Source: Morella rubra
Lineage: Eukaryota > Streptophyta > Magnoliopsida > Fagales > Myricaceae
DNA: 64,000 nt
Assembly: GCA_003952965.2 (NCBI GenBank)
Contig: CM025855.1
Coordinates: 2,021,252 to 2,085,251 of the forward strand
Reading direction: 5' to 3'
The notes beneath the pieces are model-generated. The model had not been told where the DNA came from, ran no database searches, and was given only the letters and a program-made list of their open reading frames with translations. The translations under genes were made by a program, and so were the position numbers. Below, piece by piece: positions 59,201 through 64,000 of this stretch. Within the stretch, counting starts at the first letter, position 1. Every line of letters begins with the position of its first letter.

Positions 59201-60653
59201 TGAAGCTCATGGTCAGTTCATTAAAATTCCACAAAATGGACCTAAGAGAACTCAACCATTGAACCCCGAGAACAACATCACAACCACCGAGAACTAGTAC
59301 ATGTGCTTCTAACAAAAACTCATGCCCTTGTAACTTCAGCTTGATATTTCTACATCGCCCTTCACTTCGCATTTTCTCCCCATTAGCCACAGTCACTGCT
59401 AGCCTTGTTTCCTTATCCACCTTCAGTTGGGCTTCTCTCATAATCCTTGGATCAAGGAAGTTATGAGTGTTGCCACTATCTATTAGCACCACATACTCTT
59501 GATTGTTGATCTTCCCCTTGAGTCTCATTGTTTTGGGAGTACAAGCTCCAGAAATTGCATTTAAGGATATACTGAGCTCCTCCTCAACTCCCTCCACTTG
59601 GGTCTCACCACCCAAATTATCTTCAGTGTTCTCTTCCTCTTCACTAAGGTTCACTAACTCCTCTTGTCCTTCCATAACAAACAACTTGAGACTGCTGCAC
59701 TTATGCTAGGGGTTCCATTTGGAATCGCAATAGTAACACAACCCCTTGTCTCTCCTTTCTCTCATCTGTTATGGGGAAATCTTCTGCACTTGCACTTTCG
59801 GTTTCATACCCATTCCTCCAGCAGGAGGATGACTGTTAGTGTGCTGAAATCCAGCTGTAATAGCAGGTCTGTTATTTCTCCTATTCACCACCAAATTCTC
59901 CTCTTGCATCCTAGCCAACCCATTGGCCGAATGTATGCTAGTTGGATTTAGCATCTGTACCATTAATCTGGTTTCATCCTTTAATCCACTTAAGAAGCAA
60001 CTTAATTTGTACCCTTCGTCCAAACTCTTAAGTCTATTGGCTAGGGCCTCAAATTGACTTTTGTACTCCTCTACAGTAGAAGTTTGTCTCAATTTCATCA
60101 TACTCTCCATAAGGTCATCATAAGTGTGGGTACAGAACCTCATAAGCATAGCCTTAGTAAAGACATCCCAACTAGTTATAGCCCCTGTTTGTTCCACCTC
60201 TTGAAACCAAATTAGCGCTTTGCCCTCCATATGAATGAGGCAATCAAGATACGATGAGTAGGTTGGGTATGATTAAAAGCATAGAACTGATTTGCTCTAT
60301 AGATCCAACTAGTGGGGTTTTCTCCATGGAATTTGGGAAAATAGCCGTACCGATTTTAAGTATATTCCTCCTGAATCTGAATTGTGTTGGGGTCCACGAG
60401 GTTCAGGATTTACTGGTTCTCCTACCTCCAAGGACTGGTTCCGCGCCACTGATTGTAAACCCACGGTAAGGTTCTCCAACTGTTTGGTTATATTCACCAA
60501 CATCTCTTGCTGATTTTCTTGCAACTTCTGCAGGTTCTTTTGATTTTGCTGTTAGATCTCTCGATGTTTCTTCATTTCAGCCAAAGATTCCAGCGCCTGG
60601 TTCATCTTTTTGCCGTCCGCCATGAGTGGATCGTTTCGGCTCTGATACCAAAT

Positions 60654-61137
60654 TGTAACAAACGAAAATGTATTATAGATTTGCAGTAAAAACACTTCAC
60701 TTCATTCGATCGAAATTCAGCTTAGTTCGAGGTAGCTAGCCTCCAATTCTCTCCAAACAATGGACTACAGGTTCTCGATGAAAAAAGAAAAGAAGCTAGC
60801 CCAACAGATATACCCCTGGTAATCAAGCAGGGCCAGATCTGATGACAATGGGCTAAGATAAGCCCAGCCCACACGAATGAATTACAAAGACCGAAACAAC
60901 ACAAAGCAATAACATAAGTAGACTAACATTGGAAACCCAAGGCCAAACCCAATGAAAGCCCAATGGCCCATCCGACCACCTAAGACAACTAAACACAAGT
61001 GACTCTCAAACACTTCCGTGAATAGTCTCAATCTCGAAGATTCTCCAACTCTCCGACCACGCATTCCCCACCACGCTTTCCCTTCCACGCCCAAGCTTCC
61101 ATCCTGCAATTCCCGATCTGCTCAGCTGTGTGTAACA
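60654..61137 (-). repeat. 5' LTR of the Gypsy element
   Basis: 484 bp partner of 55762-56241, next to the primer-binding site at 60639-60650. Confidence 0.93.
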
Positions 61138-61981
61138 GCCTACAGTTTTAGACTCCACAAATTTTCAATGAGCTCTGAACTTCAAAATTGCTGTTAGGAT
61201 TTGAATTCTATTGAGAGGTGAAAAGGTAGCCTAAAAAAGAAAGAAAAGGAATTTCAGTTTCTACCGATTCAATGAGTTAAAACTGCAGCGAAAACAAATT
61301 TTTTATTCCACCTGAATCAATTTCGTACTTATTTGTTTCACTAAAATAAAATAAAAATCCTTATCAAAATGAAATTGTAAAGTTCAAAAAATAAGTAATT
61401 TCTGTTGATAATAATTTTGCCGTCTAATGAATGATTTTACAATCAAATTCTATGTAATTTGTAATTCTTGAATTATCGCCCAAATGTCATTTGCCTATTT
61501 GAACAATGAATATTATCACATTTAACCCTAAAACTATGAAAATGTATCAGTGTCTGCATGACAATAAGATCTAAAATATTCTGATACATAACCTATTTTC
61601 TATACAATTCAACCATAGGATCTTATTAGAGGAATGTGTTTTGATAGTTTGAGAGGTAAAATGTGTTGAAATTTGTAGTTAGATCGGTAAATAACATTTG
61701 AGTGATAGTTCAAGAGCTAGAAGTGAGAAGATTCTCCTAAAAATAAAATTGGTAACACTTTTGTTTTTAAAGAGGGTATAGTGTACCAGAGCCCATGCAT
61801 AGTATTAAGACAAAAGTAAGCTTGAGATGTCACGTTTACCGTATATATAGTTTGTTTTAAACCTGTTAATAAGCTGGTCTTAGTTAAGCATTTCAACTCT
61901 AAATTTATTCGGTACTATTTATTAGTGGCATGAAGCATTCCCCAGCAAAAGGTACAACCTTTGAAATCCAAAGTTTAATTT

Positions 61982-62007
61982 GGGGGGGGGGGGGGGGGGG
62001 GGGGGGG
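61982..62007. repeat. 26-base G homopolymer
   Basis: Uninterrupted G run followed by TTACATATTACGG, the second such run in the window. Confidence 0.9.
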
Positions 62008-62769
62008 TTACATATTACGGGTCTACATACTTGAATCCAAATATATTTAGTTTGCTAAGAAATAATTGAAATTAAGGCACATAATTCCCAGTTATTATTT
62101 CGACACTTTCGATCCTGGTGTTTGCTAGAATATATGTTAAAAGGTGAAAAAAGGCTCGTGTGTTCAAATTCTAAACATTTACTTATTAAAAAGGCAAAAT
62201 TTTGGACTTAAAAAATATCTACAGGAAAAAGTACTCTAGAAGTACAAACCAATTTTGATTCACATATTTATCATCAATCTATGAGCATGCGTGCACCCTT
62301 TGACAAAGTAGAAAGGAATGAAGAACGAGACATTAAATTTCCATAATATTTCTTAGAGGACACACCTGTAAGATTTCATCTTGTTAACGAGCAGATAATA
62401 CTGAAAATTCCTCGTTATTGAGAAATAATTATGGTCATTTATCTCTGGGAATTGGACTTAGAAGCTTTCCCAAGTGTGTCCTTTTTCCGGGGTTGGAACC
62501 TACAGGTTCTGAACCAAAATGATCCGGTAAATTGCATGAGGTTCACAGCAACAAAGGCTGGTCAAAAGCAATTTGGATTCGTGCAGACATGATCCGAATA
62601 CTTCCCTTTTGGGTTGTCTCTAACGATTAGAAAGATTTGAAAGTCAACAAAGAAAAGAAACAGAGATGTGGAAACGTATGACTGTGATATCCAAGCTAAG
62701 TCAACTCATCCCTTCACCACTTGAACAGTCCAGCAAAAATTCTTGAACAATTTCAGCTAATTCCTTTCT

Positions 62770-62860
62770 AAGCTTAAGCTTTTGGGATTAAGTGGTAGTC
62801 TCACACGGTATCAAAGCAAAAGTCTTGAGATCGAGACCTGACTCCACACTTCACCCCAAT
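62770..62860 (+). mobile_element. LTR-end and primer-binding-site remnant
   Basis: Fossil fragment. AGTGGTAGTCTCACACGGTATCAAAGC resembles an LTR end in CA followed by a decayed initiator-tRNA primer-binding word. Neither a full LTR nor internal genes are present. Confidence 0.25.
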
Positions 62861-64000
62861 TTCAATTAAATATTGGATATTGCATTTCTATTCCCCATCA
62901 TGAAATTTTTTGGAATGATGCAGCATAATGATGAAATTTGGAGATCTCCCGAGATGCTGAATCTCAAAGCCCTCCCCGTGATTGCAAGAGAAATGAGATT
63001 ATGAAGCAACAACAGAAGACAAAACTGTGATGTAAGCCTAGTAAAATATACAACACTTTACTATGTAGGGCAAACTCACATGTAGACCTAGTAATCTCTT
63101 GGGACTGAAACTATAAGCCAGTTGTGAGCTAGGAAAACATCACGTATGACCCATAACTATTCTGAGACAGAAATGTCTCGAGATATACCATACTTACAAC
63201 AGCAACTATCTTTTTTTCCAGTTGAGGCCTTCTCCCAAACAAGAGCCGTCAATTAAAATTCAGCTCCTAATCTTTCTTGTCTCCATCTGACGAACTGCAA
63301 TGTCATGGAGAACCATCACAAGCCAAGAAAAGGCCACATGTACATTAGAGCAACCTTGAGAATATTGCATTATCCACGTATATGAGAAAATAGTTGGCAT
63401 CAGGACAAACCAAATCCATGTACTGCATTCTACAATTTCATCATTATATGATAATATTAGCTTAACATTTTTAAAGAGATGAACATCATTCAAAAGTTGC
63501 CTTGTTCACTTAACCTCCACATTTTCTGAATCTCTCTTTTGCTTCTCTTGTTCTAGACTCTCTTAGCATGTCGAGTTGGAGACTTGTCTTCTGTGAGAGT
63601 TGAGTCCAGAAGAGAATTGTTGCTAGATATCCTTGCTGTCTTTTAATTCTCAAGTCTTATGAAGAATATGAAATCAATATACAAGCACTCAATTTTCCTT
63701 TTAAAATCATGATGATCTATCGTATTTTGTGTTTAGTACTTCATATAAGGTAGTCAATGATCTTTCCAAGGTAATATTAAAACATCACAGCAGCACTGGA
63801 ACACGTGTGCATGATCTTGTGTAACTGTAACTTCAGCTCTTTCTGAAACTCAAAAAAAAAAAAAAAAACTAGGGCTAAAGGATTCTAACCTCCAGGATCC
63901 AGTCTTAAAATATTTTCAGCTAATCATTTGGATACATCATCCAACATAGTTCAATGCGAGCCAAAAATTATCCAAGCAATTCAGATATATGCTTTCAGTA

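Larger units (their letters stand above)
55762..61137 (-). mobile_element. Ty3/Gypsy chromovirus with both LTRs
   Basis: Fossil, minus strand, 5.4 kb. LTRs 55762-56241 (3') and 60654-61137 (5'). Initiator-tRNA primer-binding site as the complement of 60639-60650, purine tract just inside the 3' LTR (56242-56258). Parts in order: gag (about 60620-59700), protease (59684-59082; VVLIDSGNTHNF), reverse transcriptase (59047-58400; [18 protein letters not shown]), RNase H (58375-57915), zinc-binding and catalytic integrase (57914-56950; RICQQNK, DFIDGLPSS) and a chromodomain at the end (about 56340-56253; VHWQGQTSDDATWE). Size and chromodomain suggest a Reina-like chromovirus. It is broken, with roughly five or more breaks. 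The LTRs differ at about a dozen positions plus a few indels, so the insertion is fairly recent. Target GCCCA / GCCTA. Confidence 0.93.
61138..64000. other. Spacer at the right edge
   Basis: AT-rich, no gene supported. Contains a 26-base G run (61982-62007), a retroelement leader-like remnant near 62770-62860 and an A run at about 63853-63869. Confidence 0.45.

Noticed and set aside
1-64000. CRISPR arrays, prokaryotic operons, rRNA genes
   Set aside because: No regularly spaced repeat arrays, no Shine-Dalgarno-led gene strings and no rRNA-like sequence were seen; this is plant nuclear DNA.

Overview
The window is nuclear DNA of a flowering plant, almost certainly a eudicot and probably a woody rosid. 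This rests on AT-rich spacers, GT-AG introns, plant-specific families (CBL, SINAT, P-class PPR) and a heavy load of plant transposons. The sequence alone does not let me name the genus. I support four intact host genes. From left to right they are: a CBL4/SOS3-type calcium sensor (minus strand, 8 coding exons, 2271-4241, probably with a distant 5' leader exon near 8313); an EMB1796-type mitochondrial PPR gene (plus strand, single exon, 38388-40394); a SINAT3/4-type RING E3 ligase (minus strand, 3 exons, 42154-46505); and a mitochondrial-type ClpX unfoldase (minus strand, 15 exons, 48928-55298, 584 codons). All exon joins were worked out by hand; reading frames and junctions close exactly.

Layout. 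1-1730: a retroelement gag relic. 2271-8400: CBL4 with its long leader intron. 8543-16030: a ~1 kb stretch of CBL4 upstream DNA present twice, the copies separated by a long inverted-repeat transposon (9596-11477), the second copy split by a 3.4 kb LTR-like insertion (11591-15039). 17083-22940: an L1-type LINE on the minus strand, split in its endonuclease domain by a small Copia-type LTR element (20829-22670). 24970-31690: a patchwork of repeat copies, hAT-like and MULE-like non-autonomous elements, and a possible CACTA relic. 32252-36636: an hAT transposon carrying a decayed transposase, sitting inside a fold-back MITE, both with target-site duplications. 36637-55760: the gene-rich part (PPR, SINAT, CLPX). 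55762-61137: a chromodomain Ty3/Gypsy element with both LTRs, inserted about 460 bp upstream of CLPX. 61138-64000: spacer.

The four genes do not form a pathway. CBL4 is a lipid-anchored calcium sensor for CIPK kinases, the PPR and ClpX proteins are organellar, and SINAT is an E3 ligase. I found no undescribed system. The most interesting signals are: a mosaic, indel-riddled duplication inside the SINAT gene that looks more like an assembly chimera than biology; a perfect four-box heat-shock-element array in the leader of the small Copia element; a GC-AG intron and an altered RKH pore motif in CLPX; clean nested insertions with readable target sites; and a motif array next to a coiled-coil coding relic (28990-30370).
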